Shown: positions 35,961 through 48,152, counted from the stretch's first letter. The stretch is 60,000 nucleotides of DNA from Takakia lepidozioides (GCA_030704615.1 CM060733.1:15378001-15438000); one strand, 5' to 3'. Notes: generated by a model not told the origin, from the letters alone. Made by a program: numbers and translations.

Positions 35961-37510
35961 TGTGACCAATGCTCTTTGTAAGTAGCCCATTATTGTTGAG
36001 TCCTTATCACTCCACAAGCACTTGTCCAGAGCCCCACTGGTCCCAAAATCCCTTGAGGAATAACCGAACAAGCAAGCCTGTCTATGGTATGAGAATAACC
36101 ATGCCACTGTAGGCATGCTACATGTTGTAGTAACTGTTGCATTTGTGTCCAATGTAGTAAGAGATCAAGTGGACAAGTGATGGATGGGATGGAATAGCAA
36201 TGGACAGGTGGGCGATGCATTTTGAAGATGGACCATGCACCACTGTGTTTGGGTGGTCAACTGTGTTGGAGCTCGTAACTACAAGTTCTTCCTTCTTTTT
36301 CTTGTAAGAACTGCCCTAATTGTGATATAGGTCTTATTGTGTGTCTAGTAAGTTGTTAATGTTTGGCCAACCCTTACTGGAGTAGGATGCCACTGTGCCA
36401 GGCCTGACACTTGATCTTGTTTTACTGCCCTTTGCAATGGAACATTATAGTGGCCATCTGTCTGCCCTCTGGAGCTTGATTAGATCTTATTTCACATGGG
36501 TCAATTCTGTTTGGGAGAGAGTTATTTCTTTTCATTGTTGCACCAAGTGAATGTTGCAGTGGCAGATGGAAATTCTAACAGAAGTTGGGTTGAATGATGT
36601 AACTGTACACATTCTTGGAGACTTCATTGGTGACAGCAGCACTGACGCCGAACTATATATCTTTTTTCAGCGATGTGGAAGAGGAAGTAGCCCCGCCTTG
36701 GACCCTTGCTACGACCTTCCTTAGTTTTGGTGTGCACTTGAACATGCTGCGTTGAATCACAGGGATGAAGTGCATCATAGTATATATAACAGACATGTGT
36801 TGTGTGTGTTTGTATATCTCTGTATGTGTCCTTGTGTGTGTGAGAGAGGTGTCTTGTCACAGGCTGATTACTATATAGCCCGCACAAAATTTGGGGGAAG
36901 AGAGGGAGGGGGGCATGCAGAGAGTGGAAGGGATAAATGGCAGGTGTGGACAGGTGGGTGGGTGGTCAGTTTGTTGCGTTGACTCTATTAGACTTGCTTG
37001 TAAACATTCCATTTGCAAATGTATGTCAACTTTCGGAAGGACTGTATCGACTGCTTACAAGTGTTTGGTTGGCTGTGGTGTTGAACTTGGCTTTTGCACT
37101 TAGTGTGTTGGGCTTTCTCATAATGCATGTGGCATTGGTTGCGGACAACACAACAACTATTGAGGTGCACCATGTGACAACCCTGTGTTAGGCCTCCTTC
37201 ATTCAGCCGAACAATTTCCATTTTATTGCAGACACTCGTTGTCATTTTCAACCAATTTGTCACATTATCTTTTTGGGGACACTGGTCATAAGTACTTGAT
37301 CCAGGCTGTATGAGATAGCTAGACATATTGAGCTGAGATATGGATCCGTGCTATCCAACCACACCGATAAAATTGAAGCTATAGTATGAGCTTCAGTTCA
37401 AGTATCCCATCAGTTTGTAAGGATCTCTCTAAGTAGTATTTGATTGTATGCAATTCAGCATCTCATGCCTGAGTTCCATCTTTTGTTAAATGTGGTCAGG
37501 CATATGAAAA
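35961..37510. other. No gene recognised; (TG)n-rich stretch at 36,785-36,850
   Basis: Short frames on both strands lack motifs. The only structure I see is an impure TG/GT microsatellite-like tract (GTGTTGTGTGTGTTTG) and a G-rich stretch at 36,890-36,970. Confidence 0.4.
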
Positions 37511-37514
37511 GAAG

Positions 37515-37690
37515 GCTTCCACAGAGGCATTTCAGCAGAATCAGATACATATGTCTGTCTCTTGGTTGAGTGCATCAAGATGGAAGGTCTGGAAGCTGGA
37601 AAGAAGGTGCACACTCACATTAAGTGGATTCACGCCAAATGTTTTTCTACTCAACACCCTTGTCAACATGTATGACTTTCATGTTATCTA
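37515..37690 (+). pseudogene. PPR-repeat fragment
   Basis: The sequence is a clear copy of 52,050-52,215 (shared word ATGGAAGG(T/C)CTGGAAGCTGG and the following GTGCACACTCACAT-like stretch). There the frame reads KMEGLEAGKQVHAHI and VFLQNTLVNMY, a typical plant PPR repeat boundary. Here the frame breaks within a few dozen codons. Confidence 0.6.
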
Positions 37691-38089
37691 GACTTTGCAG
37701 CTTTGTGGTTTTTTTGTGGCAGCACCGGGTGGTAGGTGGTGTACACTTGGCAGTGCTTAGATTTTGGGTACTCTATGCAGTCATCCAAGCAGGACTTCAT
37801 GAGTGTGTTCCTCTGTTGGAACGGATCAATGAAACATTAAGTTACGTTGTGTTTGAATCGATGTTCCAATTTCAATGGTGCTGTCATGTTTCATTGCTTG
37901 TCTACTACCACACAACCTGTTGCCTTGCTTGGTGTACTAGTTTGTATTTTATTTTTTTCCTTATAGTATTTGAGTATTATGTAAGTTTACCATGGCAGCC
38001 TGGACACAGTCATGTATACGCTTGCCTCCCATCCAAAGACCCTCTCCACGTGGCACTTTCATTGTACCCCACGTGTTTGCCCTACCCTC

Positions 38090-38345
38090 GCCACGTGCGG
38101 TATCCAAAGTCCGTCCCTCGAAGTCATATGTTCCAGTCATAACGACCACTCCCATTATGCATAAATTGATACCATGTGTTGTCCTGGGGTTAATATGCGG
38201 AAGTCATACATGCCAGTCTTGGAAGACCCCCTCTCCTCACTCTGTCATGCCCGGAACTCCACGTGTAGTCCTGGAGTTAATCCGCGGAAGTCTTATATGC
38301 CAGTCGTGAAGACCTGTCGCCTTCCCTTTGTTGTGACACATGGCA
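38090..38345 (+). repeat. 87-bp tandem repeat with CACGTG boxes
   Basis: Two clear units start at about 38,173 and 38,259 (shared words GTCCTGG(G/A)GTTAAT, GCGGAAGTC and ATGCCAGTC), with a partial third upstream at about 38,110. CACGTG occurs at least five times between 38,045 and 38,365, inside and around the units. No coding frame runs through them. Confidence 0.6.
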
Positions 38346-38654
38346 TATCCCTTTCATTCCACGTGAAGCTGACATGGATCCACAATCATTTACTACGGTC
38401 TTATCAATGACTATGATTAGGTGTCCCCGTTGCCACATCAACAGTGAGCTCACGACTGGCAGATACGACTCTATGGCGCTTACGACTCATTTGTCACAAC
38501 TGACTGGGTTTATCTGACTGGGCAGTCATGCAGTCATAAAAAGCTGATACGACTGGAAAATAGCAGACGTAAAAGCCAGGATCTGTTGTAGTGAGAGGAA
38601 GATTGCAACCAACTGGATCCCTATTGTGGGCCAAAGAGTCAGAGACCTAAAAAG

Positions 38655-39050
38655 CCGATGAACCCATTCAAAATTATTGACATTGGAAACTTCGTACTTG
38701 TTCGACCACCAGATACAGAGACATATCCAGTTTGGATGGGTGTGGCAATCTCTGATGTTGTTTGTGACTGTTCGGATGAGAGATATCGGCAAGTCCTTCT
38801 GGAGTGGTAGAGACCTAAAGGTGCTGCAGCGGAGGACGTGGATAGGTATAGAAACTGTTGGGACAAAGCTTGGGAGTTCAATGAATCTGATTCATCAAAG
38901 TGGATACATACGAATAGTGTGGTGTGGACAATGCCATCTCGGAAGAACACCTCCAAGTGGAGCTCTAGACGTATTGGAAAGGCCGAAGCAGTTAAGGCGA
39001 AAGCAAATCTATATGCTGCGAACGATCAAAGTGAGTCTGATCAAGCATAG
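38655..39050 (+). pseudogene. Relic of a BAH-like or chromatin-type domain, one internal TAG
   Basis: A plus-strand frame reads IDIGNFVLVRPPDTETYPVW, then EW-stop-RPKG, then YRNCWDKAWEFNESDSSKWI and VVWTMPSRKNTSKW. Apart from one TAG it is open for about 130 codons. The alternation of hydrophobic strands with W and P resembles BAH-like modules, but I cannot assign it firmly. It sits directly upstream of the palindrome array at 39.06 kb. Confidence 0.4.
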
Positions 39051-39061
39051 TGTAGAGAGGT

Positions 39062-40608
39062 GCACGGGAGATCTCCCGTGCTAATTTGACGACAATATGT
39101 GTTAATGTTGATCTTACTGGTGATTGCCAAGATTTTATGGGAGCTCTTTTGACAATCAGAAGTTGACCTTGAATTCTATGTGTCGACCATTTGAACCTTT
39201 CAATTTCTGAACATCTATATCTCTAGCGATTTGAACCATGACTGTCTGCATCTCAGTGAAAGTTTAGTTCTAGTTGATTGTATTTTACGCATATAGCATG
39301 GGAGATCTCCCGTGCTACAGATACTTGACTATTGCAGACTGACATGATTAATATTCTCATTCACCATAGCGTTCATTGAATAATATAGTTATGAGTCCCA
39401 ATTTGGTTTGTTATCTGATAAGGATATGTCGGGGTCCGAATATCGTATTTTCTTCCCTAGCGGAATGTCTTTTTATATATCTATTTCAACGATGGCCCCT
39501 TCTTAATCTGACGTTGTAAATTGTATCCTCGAGATGTTGTTATTGATTTTCAGGTGTAACACGGGAGGTCTCCCGTGGTATGTCAAGGTTGTTTTTTTTA
39601 ATATTACTTACTGGATTTTTTTTTTAATCTGCGGACAAATAGTTTTTGTACAGATCTCCAAAATTTTGAATTTTTGAATGGCCAGTGGATGTGAACGGTT
39701 GTACACTTTTATTTGTTTCCGTCTAACGGTTCCACGCATTTCGTATGTCGGACTACCGATTTTTCATGGTGGTTGATGATTTTCTCCCTCACACATACTA
39801 CTCGGGAGATGTCCCGTGCTACAGTGTCTTGACTATTTCTGATTATGATTATTATATTTTTCTTAGAGCTTATTGAATATAGTAAGGATTCGCAAATGTT
39901 TTCATTTTCTGAAGATGATGAGGATTTTGTCTGGTCCAAAACCTTCATATCTTCCCTTGTGGAATGTCGTTCACTACTCCGATTTTAACGGTGGCAGCTT
40001 ATGATGCCAACGTTCTAAATTGTATTTTCGCGATTGTGCTATTGATTTCAGTTGTAGCACGGGAGGTTTCCCCTGCTATGTCTCGACGTCTGTTCGGCAT
40101 TTCCTGGATTCTTATTTGGTATTCGGAGGGTGACAAATAACTGTTGTCTTACCGGACAGTTTTAATTTCTGGATGACAAGTTCATGTGAATGTTTCTAGA
40201 ACTTATTTTCTTTTAATTTGACGGCTCGACGCTTTTCGTATTGAGCACGGGAGATCTTCCCTGGTGAGGGGAGGTCTCAAAGCACCTGCAACAAGTTGAC
40301 ATTGTACTTGAAATTGTATTTGACATGGTATCTGACCTTGTATTTGTCGATTCAATGCATTTCGTTTGTTATTTCATGTCCTCAATGTGACAAAGATTTT
40401 TCTATCCTTTAAGTTTCAATAATTCAAAAAAATTATTCCAATGTTTCTACCAATACTTTTGAGTCACGACCCATTGTGGTTTTAAAGCTCTTACTTTGTT
40501 TCATATTGGTATGCATTTGTTACGTTTTTACGGGAAAGCTCCTCTCATCTTCTCTCACGTATAAGTTGCGAGAAACTACCTATCGAGTGCACGGGAGATC
40601 TCCCCTCC
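39062..40608. repeat. About 500-bp tandem repeats with a 20-bp palindrome every ~250 bp
   Basis: Copies of the palindrome (arm GCACGGGAGA, complement TCTCCCGTGC) start at 39062 (perfect), 39296, 39559, 39800, 40057, 40245 and 40589, so spacing is mostly 234-263 bp. The sequence between them is itself duplicated with a ~498-bp period: 39,411-39,580 aligns with 39,909-40,077, and 39,660 onward aligns with 40,159 onward. The palindromes have diverged less than the rest of the units. Confidence 0.8.
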
Positions 40609-40774
40609 GTGAAGCTCACGAGCGATCTCTTCAAATTCAACATAGGTGTCTTGCTTGTCATTTATTTTGCAAAGGACGATGCTACTTTTCGGACCAATCC
40701 TGGAAAATCCAAAATTGTAAGCTTTAATGCATTGTTAATACAGAATATAGTATTTTTCCATATTTATTAATATT

Positions 40775-41330
40775 ATTTAACAGATGTCCAGATTTCATCC
40801 TTTTGTCCATATTTACTAAAATGGTGTTCCAAACACTTATCAACCATATTAAAATCACCACCTAAAGCCCAATGGTCAATATGGGGGAGACCAATAATCT
40901 TGGATTTAATCAAGCACCAGACCTCTACGCGATTGGAGCTAGAATTGCAGGGTGCATAAACGTTGATGATCCCTAATTTGCCCACATTGTTAAAGGGGGC
41001 CAACACCAGACACTGGACTCTACCAGTGAGCCAAGTATCACAAGAAATTACATAGGGAAGAAGAGATGGGGTACGGAGGAAGGCAGTGTCGCCCCTAGAA
41101 TCCAACACCGTTGATTCCACTAGGCTGCATTAGACGGTCATATAGAATTCCCAATGGAACATATTTTAGAATCATTAAGCTTATGTTCTTGAATGAGGAG
41201 AACAAAAGGGAGAGACAGGAAGGCAGAGGCCCATCTTTTGATCCTAACCCGCTTGGGAGTAGAATGGTCTGAGCCAATGCCTCGGATGTTCCAGGGAAGT
41301 AAGGAGAAATTCATGGGGGAAAGATGGGCA
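40775..41330 (-). pseudogene. L1-type LINE apurinic endonuclease domain fragment
   Basis: Minus-strand frames read MNFSLLPWNIRGIG and LLIQEHKL, then after a frame change RGDTAFL, GIINVYAPCNSSSNRVEVW and HWALGGDFNMV. These are the ordered motifs of the L1 APE endonuclease (N, E, Y-P and GDFN blocks). The copy stops before the catalytic C-terminal SDH region and no reverse transcriptase follows, so it is truncated and inactive. Its 5' end abuts the truncated methyltransferase of the neighbouring retrotransposon. Confidence 0.75.
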
Positions 41331-44300
41331 AACAGTTGAGAGAGCCCCGCCAAACAAGTCCAGAAGGCAAATGTCTTCATCCGGACACTGCCACACAATC
41401 GGTGTGGTGTCCAATGGTGACGACTGAGGTGGTCCTGGTGCAATACCCGCACTCTCCTCCTCTCCTGACAGTACAAAAGCCTCTACCCAGGCTTGTTGCA
41501 CATGACAATCAGCAACCCGCTGCAAATCCTTGCTCGAACCCCACAATGGAGTGTGAGCAACCATGGCAGGCAACTCCGCCATACCATACATGTCATTCTG
41601 CTCTCCCGGAGGTGACACATCCTCTGAATGAGTGTTGCCATCCAACAACTCTCCAGGCCAAGTCACTGCAGCTGTGAATGCTGCCAGTGTTGGCATCTTG
41701 CCTCGCTGGGCAACCGCAACTCCTCCTATGAACGTCACAAGGAGCTGCACACACCGGCCCTCCCCCGACTACCATCCAGGCCTATAGGAAGCTGACTCCT
41801 CCCAAAAATCCATGGTGAAGCCCATGGGGTACAATACTGCCCCACCAACAAGGACATCGTACGAGACCGCGTCTGTCACAATGGCCTTGACTCTCATCAT
41901 TGAGCCATCTGTAGGATGATCCGGCTGTAATCGGATAGTCAACTCACGCCTTGTCATGCCTCGAGTCTGCTCTGATCCTCCCAGAGATGTCTGTATCTGG
42001 AAAGGGCACGGCTCCATATCCGTCTTCATGAGGCCCAAGCCTGCAATAGCAGCTCTGCCCAGCATCAATGGCTGAGCTCCCGAGTCCAACAAGATTCGTA
42101 GTGGCCGGTACCTCTTGCCTGCCAGTCCCACTCAAACAGAAAATGTCATCCTGGTTGTCTAACATGACAACTCCAGGTGTCACCATGGTGCGCTCAATGG
42201 TTGGCCTAGCTGACAGCTGCAGCTTGCCATGGCGCCGCCGTGGCAGTCTTGACCCTCACATCCGAGGATCCCTCTGGCACTACACCTCCCACTATATCCG
42301 CAGAAGATGAAGTAACCTCCCCACTCTCACAGAGTGTAGCTGCCAGCCTGAACACCTCAGCTGGTCTTACCCCCGGCGTCGCAATCATGGTAGCCGAGAA
42401 CAATGGAGCCTGACACACAGCTATGGCCGCCCCCAGCAGCACACTAGCTGCCGTAGCCTTGGCAACACTAGGTAGTGGTGCTGCCCGTGTAGCTCTCCCC
42501 AATGACATAGTAACCTCCGCCTCGGTAACAGTCGGGCGAGAACTAGGTGCCATGGATGGCGTCGACATGTCTCCGTCAATGTGAATGACTGAGGAAGTCT
42601 GGCCTGACGGCTTGCCTCCCCACGATGTGGATCCAACTCCACCTCCGCACCCCGTGGTTCAGGAACTCGTGCCGTTCCTCGAGTCACTGACGCAGTTGAC
42701 TCCACTTGCACTAGTGGTAGTGCTGCCCCGCTCATAGTGGTAGTGGTAGTGCTGCCCGGCACTAGTGGTAGTGGTGCCCCACCCACAGTGGTAGTGGTAG
42801 TGGTAGTGGCACCCCTCACTAGTGGTAGTGCTGCCCCGCACATGAATCCCATGCCTCCTAAGTCTCCTCCCTCAGGAGCAGGAGATGGACCATCCGGCCT
42901 TGGAGCCGGTACCACCTGAGCTGTGGCCATGGCAGCGAGCCTCTGCTCTAGCTGCTGAAGCCGGTTGGCCATGCCTTGGTCCTGACCTCCGCGTCCTTGG
43001 CCATGTTGAGCTTCCCTTGGCCTGCACCTCGTGCCTGGCCACCTCGTCCTCTCTGGGCTGCTCTACCTCGCCCCCGGCCACCATTGTTCCCTTGGAACTG
43101 GCCTGAGCGCAACTCAGGATGCAAACCATAGCACTGGGCCTCTCCATGCCCGTACTTGCCACAATGCCCACACTGCACCTGTGCAGACTGTGCCGGTGCA
43201 AAACCATTGCCTCCTTCTGAGCAATCCTTCTTGACATGGGGTCCTCCACATGTCCAGCACACCACATCCGCCCGTTATTGGCTTGCAAATGAAGGGAGAG
43301 ATCCCTGCATCTGAGGTCCTCTCTGTCCTTCCCTGGGCTTCACCAGAGCTCCTTTGTTGCCTTGAGCACGTTGAGGTAGTGGCTGGCTAGGAGCACCACT
43401 ACCCCGTGGTGCCTCCTTAGCAAATCCCACCATGACCACTCGTTCCTCCACCATGTTGAGCTCTATCCGCTCTGCCAGCAAAAACACATTTGCTAAGGTG
43501 GGTTGGGCCGCTTGTAGGAGAGTTGCATCCCGCACCCTTCTCCTCAGCTCCTTGTCCAATATCCCGTACCAGAACTGGACTACCTGAGCCTCCGTAACCC
43601 CTTGGGTTACATTTATCAAGCGCCTCATGCGAGTGAAAGCCTCCCTCAAGCTCTCAGTAGGCTTCCTTTGGAACTCTTGCAAGCTCCTCAACTTCTCTGT
43701 CCTCACCCCTAGGTAGTTCCTTCTCAACTCTTCGAAGAACTCCACAACAGGGTTGAAGGGAGGCACCGCCACTGGTGTTGGTAGAGCAGTAGCTTGGGTG
43801 GACGTCGTAGCCTCTGTACCACTAGTCCCACTGCTGCTCGTGGAAGCTGCCGGTATGGCTGCTACCCTTGTGCCTCTAGTGCCTCTAGTGCCTCTAGTGA
43901 TGGAGACCTAGTCGGGTGACCAGTACATCCTCCACTCCTCGATCTCAACATCGTGCCCCCGCCTAAACTCATGGTAATCATCCATGGGCGGCCCCTCAAG
44001 TGCTGAAAAGCCCCTTCCATGCCATGAAAGACGTAAACAGTTGTGGATTGCGCATTTGCTGCAAGTCACACCAACTATCAAACTCTTGGATAAAATCATC
44101 CAAGTCAATGGTGCCCACCGCCCCAGAGTACCTTCGTGGCCCCTTGGGGGCTCCATACATCTCCTCCATTGTGTCCCACAACAATGACAAGGAAACAACT
44201 TGCACCGCCGGTGTGAGTCCTCCTGATTCACAATCCGAATCAAAACCTTCCGTAGAAGACACAGGAGGTGAAGGTAGATTAAACCGCACATCTCGTCTCG

Positions 44301-44364
44301 TATACCCGCTAGTATCGCTAGTGCTCGTACCGGCACTTTCCCCAGCAACTAGTGGCATCTCCAT
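41270..44364 (-). pseudogene. Retrotransposon gag-zinc knuckle-protease polyprotein ending in a truncated C5-methyltransferase
   Basis: Reading 5' to 3' on the minus strand: an N-terminal acidic region (about 44,364-43,996), a gag-type domain (FFEELRRNYLGVRTEKL, about 43,735) and two zinc knuckles (CWTCGGPHVKKDC and CGHCGKYGHGEAQC, about 43,265-43,140). Then come an Arg/Gly linker, a low-complexity Thr-rich repeat (42,710-42,840), a retropepsin site (LRILLDSGAQPLMLG, about 42,100), and a final part reading DEDICLLDLFGG (about 41,350). The last phrase is motif I of a C5-cytosine methyltransferase. Order and content fit Ty3/gypsy-type elements. Several frame changes and stops show decay. No reverse transcriptase or integrase follows. 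Confidence 0.7.
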
Positions 44365-45968
44365 GTTGACAATCTGACACTCAACCGGTCATGAACGTAT
44401 CTCTAACCCCCTATCCACACGATAACCGGGTAGAGGACCTGATGCGGCTTATGGTTTGGAATACTAGGTTCCTAACATAGCCTGCACCTGCACCTGCATC
44501 CACCGCAGGCACTCCTATGGTTGGCTGGTCATCACCTCCAACCTCACCATAGGAGAAACAAAGATGGTCTGACTGGTCATCAACCCAGCCTCACCATCGA
44601 CAGCATGCTCTAGGGTTGGATCGGCGATCAAGCCCGAGTCAACCACCTATAAGATCAAGCGCCCACACAAAACTAGCATGACGCACAATCAAGCATGCAG
44701 GTGTGGAGGGGATCCAAACACAAGAATGAAAACAACAACTCCCCCACACCAAAAACAACTCCACAGTGTCGCTCCTGCAACCTAGCCCAAACCCGGACTG
44801 ACTCTTGCCTCCACCTACGGAAAGGTCTCGGCCTACAGAGAAGGTGGAAACCTACGAGGAAGGGAAACTAAATCAATGTCTATCCCCAGCACGCTCTCAT
44901 CCCAACACCCTCTTTTTTCCTCTCTTCTCTCACTTGCATGACCATGAGAGCATCCTGTAGATACTCCTCAAACCGCCCTCCACGAGCTCATGAAACTTGG
45001 CCTCCAAGGCCCCATGCAAGCCTCCACAGGGTCCGCCAGTGCCTCCTTACGTCCACCAGCCATTCCTCCGAATGGAACCACCTCAGGAAACCACACCATT
45101 CGCTGAAGGTTCAAAAATGGAGCAAATAGAGGTACATATAGGCCCCAACAACATTCTGTCCAAAAGAATTACCTGCAGGCTGGTCTCCCCCATAGTTAAG
45201 AATTGGGCTGAAAACCAGAAAAGATTACATGCAGGGGAGTAATCCCCTTTGTTAAAACGCAACAGGGAGGCAATTCCGACTTTTCTGCCGGATCAGCTAG
45301 CTCAGAACCGTTGTTCTTTAGAGCCCAGCCTCCCCATCAAGGTCCCACGAAACGAGTGAAAAAAGGTTTTTTTTTTAATTTTTAATTTTTTCATAAATTT
45401 TTACTCTGCCTGTTCGCGGCCTTCCGTGGCTCCAACCTCCACGACTCCTCACGGCCCGCCCTAGGCGCTCGTTGGCGACGGGCTGCCCAATGATACCCCG
45501 TGGTACCACTCCCACGAGCCTTCACGGCCCGCCATCCCCACGATCTGGTCACCGTGACCACCCGTTGTGTCCGCACCACGACTTCCAACGGTCATGGTCA
45601 ACGGTCACGGTCAACCATCACGACCTGGGCTCATGGTATCTCGTGATACCGCCCCAACAGCCCATCACGGCCACTATTCCCTGCGGTCCCTGGAACTCCC
45701 AACGAGTTCTCATGAGTTCCCGGGGCGTTCCCAGGCGTTCCCGAGCTGGGGTTTGCTCCAGCACCTGCTGCCGACGAGCTATGGCTGCTGCGGAGCCATC
45801 AGCCCCGTCCCCCTGCACTCCTGAGCTCTCACGGCTCACTAGAAGTGCCTCCAACTCAACAAGCAAGCTATATGCTTAGGGATCAAAATGGCCTGGCCCT
45901 GACCGTTCCATTGCGTTATGGTTAGCTACATTCGGTGACCTATTGGGACATTCTGCTACCTACTCGAA
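44365..45968. other. Probable retrotransposon leader, then repeats; no gene seen
   Basis: This lies 5' of the minus-strand gag, so a leader and LTR would be expected here, but I could not identify an LTR boundary or primer-binding site. From 45,420 to 45,840 the words CACGGCC, GGTCACGG and their variants recur, making the segment GC-rich and overlapping-frame-rich. Nothing convincing is coded. Confidence 0.35.
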
Positions 45969-46950
45969 CACTATTGCAAAAGGGGGGGGGGGGGGGTTTA
46001 GCGACGCCCAACCTCCCGAGCCCCATTTCCCGTGTGACGCAAGCACCGCTGCAGTTTTTGCGACTCCCGGAGTGTCGCAGTTTTAAAAAAAAATTTGGCC
46101 AAGTTCTTAGCTGCGACGCCCTGGGCATCGCATGTTTACTCTTGGAGGGCAAAAACGTCGCTATTTCATGGCGACGCCGCTGCCGTCGCTTAGGAAACAA
46201 CGATTCGGGCATTGCAGAGCGATGCCATTTTGGCCAAGTCCATTTTTGCGGAGCCTAGGGCGTCGCAGGGTCGGTCTAGAGAAATAAAATAAAATAACCA
46301 GGGACTGCAATTTTGGCCAAGTCCATTCTGCGACGCCGAAAGCGTCGCAGAGTCAGTCTGGGAAAAAAACCAAAACGTCGTAGATTTACTGCGACGCCAT
46401 GGACGTTGCAATGGGAACGACGCTTGCCATTTTGGCGAAGTCCATACCTGCGACGCTTGAGGCGTCGAAGGGTCACTCTTGTTTCCGTTTTTTTTGTTTT
46501 GTTTTTTTTTCCTAAAGAGAAAGGGGACAGAGGCCCTATTAATCAAATTAATAAAAAGTTGTTTCCGTCGCTTTGAAAATGACACCTCGGGCGTCACAGT
46601 GCGACCCAATGTTTATATTTTTGGCAAAATTTCGCACTTTTCGAAAAAGTCAAGTATCATGTCGTAAATTCCCTATTTTCTCATGCATGAAATCGCCAAA
46701 CCTCTCCAAGAAAATATAAATCTTGGATGATTAATTCGTCTAATATAGATGATATACATGGATGAAAGTACAGATGAGGATGATTTTGTCCAAAATATAG
46801 TGGATAAACATAAAATATGGCTAATTCCAGCAAAACTCAGTAGCCACTCTTGTTATTTCAAAAATTTGAAAAAAACACATTGGTGTGACACAAGGACTGC
46901 AAGTTTGGCCACGTCCTTGCATGCGACGCCCTGGAAATAATTGGTTTTCT
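45969..46950 (+). mobile_element. CACTA-like terminus with GCGACGCC hairpin cluster
   Basis: The segment begins CACTATTGCAAAAG, followed by a run of 15 G (45,982-45,996) and TTTAGCGACGCC. Short hairpins built from TGCGACGCC and GGCGTCGCA then recur at about 46112, 46171, 46247, 46329, 46390 and 46449, often next to TTTTGGCCAAGTCC. CACTA transposons in plants commonly have such subterminal repeat clusters. I find no matching TAGTG end in the window, so only one end is present or the other is lost. Confidence 0.5.
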
Positions 46951-47164
46951 CAATATACGACGCAAGGTTGTTTGTTTGTTTGTTTTCAAGGGTTTTTTTC
47001 AACTCTTCACACATGGTTGCTAGAAATTCGTGAAAAATAGCAAAGTGGGCTTTCCTCGGACAATGATTTGCTCTATTATTCGGTTACATCCACAAAAAAA
47101 CAAAAAAAAAATAAAAAAATGTTAGACCATAGGGATGACCCTACTTTCTTGAGATTGAAGCCAT

Positions 47165-47950
47165 ACACTATCTAGCGTAAGGAGGTCTGCCAGGTGGAGT
47201 TTTTGAGGGGAGATGACATGGTAATATGGTAAAAACTTAGGAACTTCCACCAGCCTCCTTCTGGGCCCAAAAATCTATTGATCCATTTTCCTAAGGGGGC
47301 TGAAATCTGGGTTTCAGTGTCCAAGAGGCCAAGGCCTCCTTTTTTCTTTGGCATATAGATTGTGTCGCTTAGCTTGGGCTGATGTTTCCGCTTCCCAGAC
47401 GAAGTTCCTAGTTAGGCGGTTAATCTCTTTGATCTGTTTGGTATTTGGTCTCCATGAAGAAGCAAAATATCAGATGCCTGCAGACAGGATTTGGTTTGCT
47501 GCTAGTACCCTACCTATACCCTACTAGTAATAGATAAGTGCTTGGATCCCCATAATGCCATTTTCCTCTTGTATGTGGTGAAAGTCGGAGCAAATTTTTG
47601 CTCGTCTAAAAGGTTAACTCCAAATGTGTAGCCTAACAAAGTGGTCGATTCGCCAGGTTTTAGCCATTTAAGGCCTTGTTGGATCCCCCATGTGGGTGGA
47701 GAGCCAAACATTGAGGCTGAGAGCTTCTACCAAAAGGGCCTCAGTCTTATTCCAATTGACCTTAAAGCCAGAAGCCTCACAAAATGTATTCAATGTGTCC
47801 CCTGTGGCATCTAGATTCTCTGTTGTGGCCTGCAACATGAGAAATATATCATCGACAAACATTGAATCAACCAGGTAAAGGTATTATCTGGTTATGTAAC
47901 TGGTAATTCTAAGGCCCTTGATGAGTTGATTTTGTTGCATCATGTACCCT
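47165..47950 (-). pseudogene. L1-type LINE reverse transcriptase fragment
   Basis: Minus-strand frames read GLRITSYITR, then MFVDDIFLMLQATTENL (active-site box FVDD, about 47,850), then GFKVNWNKTEALL and LLGYTFGVNL, and finally KKKGGLGLLDTETQI (about 47,345). That is the order of the C-terminal half of plant L1 reverse transcriptases. Frame changes separate the pieces. A SINE lies immediately at its upstream edge (47,955). Confidence 0.7.
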
Positions 47951-47954
47951 AGGG

Positions 47955-48152
47955 AGGACAACCAACATATAGCCCAGTGGTAATGGGCACATACCACGTT
48001 GGATGTGGTTGTGGATTCAAACCACGGTCTGGTGTGTCATGAAGGTGTCCATCTTTCAGCTGGAAGGCAGTAGCCCTTGTGGTGAAGAGACATCATAATT
48101 TACGCTCCCTTCGGTGGGAAGAAGTCCGCTGCGAACAGTGATTCAAAAAAAG
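47955..48152 (+). mobile_element. tRNA-derived SINE
   Basis: A box A-like sequence (TAGCCCAGTGG, 47,970-47,980) is followed 32 bases later by a box B-like sequence (GGATTCAAACC, 48,013-48,023), the internal RNA polymerase III promoter of tRNA-derived SINEs. The body ends in a short poly-A (48,145-48,151). I did not find a convincing target duplication. Confidence 0.6.

Noticed and set aside
42659-42919. Thr/Ser-rich and Val-rich frames on both strands
   Set aside because: They reflect an imperfect trinucleotide repeat (GGTAGT / ACTACC) in the retrotransposon linker read in different frames.
46247-46468. Arg-rich frames (RRLKRRRYGLRQ, ILRRRKRRRVSLG) as a basic protein
   Set aside because: They are translations of the GCGACGCC/GGCGTCGC hairpins and appear on both strands.
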